DNA from: an uncultured Gammaproteobacteria bacterium
GTDB lineage: Bacteria; Pseudomonadota; Gammaproteobacteria; PS1; Pseudothioglobaceae
Length of the DNA: 41,685 nucleotides
Direction: 5' to 3'
NCBI GenBank assembly: GCA_937896195.1
Contig: CALBNC010000008.1
Span: forward strand, 1-41,685
Below are positions 41,636 to 41,685 of the stretch, piece by piece. The translations under genes were made by a program, and so were the position numbers. The notes below the pieces were generated by a model. That model was not told where the DNA came from. It saw nothing but the letters and a program-made list of their open reading frames with translations, and did no database searches. Position 1 is the stretch's first letter; every line of letters starts with the position of its first letter.

Positions 41636-41685
41636 TTTCTCTCCTTTAGGAAATTTAAAAAATGAGCGTCGTTTGATTATCTAGA

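Noticed and set aside
41636..41685. S-adenosylhomocysteine riboswitch upstream of ahcY
   Set aside because: Such elements occur before ahcY in some Proteobacteria, but only 50 bp is visible and it shows no GC-rich stem; the window ends too early to decide.
1..41685. Insertion sequences, prophage, CRISPR, tRNA or rRNA genes
   Set aside because: No transposase, integrase, phage gene, regular short repeat array or cloverleaf/rRNA motif was seen on either strand.

Overview
No mobile element, CRISPR array, phage gene, rRNA or tRNA gene was seen. The window reads as a compact, AT-rich gammaproteobacterial chromosome, roughly mid-30s % G+C by eye. Gammaproteobacterial markers are mnmA-hflD, miaB-ybeZ, ftsB-ispD-ispF, a YqaA/NlpD-like pair, hemJ, yccA and the giant DUF3683 FAD/Fe-S protein. 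Low G+C, many 4-11 bp gene overlaps, frequent GTG/TTG starts and a regulator remnant at the left edge suggest a streamlined lineage. The SUP05/Thioglobus group and related thiotrophic symbionts are my best guess; that is inference from style, not a database match.

Layout. 1-2441: a broken LysR-type regulator end, then a minus-strand thioredoxin-like / TolC-like / miniature HlyD-like adaptor operon. 2553-6534: ftsY, divergent from a pair of M16 peptidases and a gamma-glutamylcyclotransferase-like gene. 6542-15313: a 1233-aa FAD/Fe-S dehydrogenase, hemJ, a CLC exchanger, and the amino-acid genes hom-thrC-cysM. 15400-22534: rppH-yccA, murD, miaA, a ferredoxin reductase, bolA, a MltD-like lytic transglycosylase and an unrecognised membrane protein. 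22518-28248: an envelope and isoprenoid run, reading small membrane protein - ftsB - ispD - ispF - murC - murB - ddl - ftsQ. 28315-31737: RDD protein, M23 peptidase, xseA, smr and rpsT. 31822-38918: hflD, mnmA, phoH-like and miaB, then an MscS channel, a degenerate LytM lipoprotein, a YqaA-like DedA protein and glyQ. 39030-41635: a HIT-superfamily protein behind a long inverted repeat, and ahcY.

Functional themes. The window is mostly housekeeping. Peptidoglycan and division genes (murB, murC, murD, ddl, ftsB, ftsQ, lytic transglycosylase, two LytM-type proteins) sit with isoprenoid precursor synthesis (ispD, ispF). tRNA modification is well represented (miaA, miaB, mnmA), as is RNA-end processing (rppH). 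No clear new multi-gene system is visible.

The most unusual signals are regulatory. A perfect intrinsic-terminator-shaped palindrome lies inside the first 17 codons of ftsB, at the head of the division/cell-wall run. The rpsT terminator ends about 15 bp before the smr start. All four divergent gene pairs carry overlapping, oppositely oriented -10 hexamers. A near-perfect 22-bp inverted repeat precedes the HIT-family gene.
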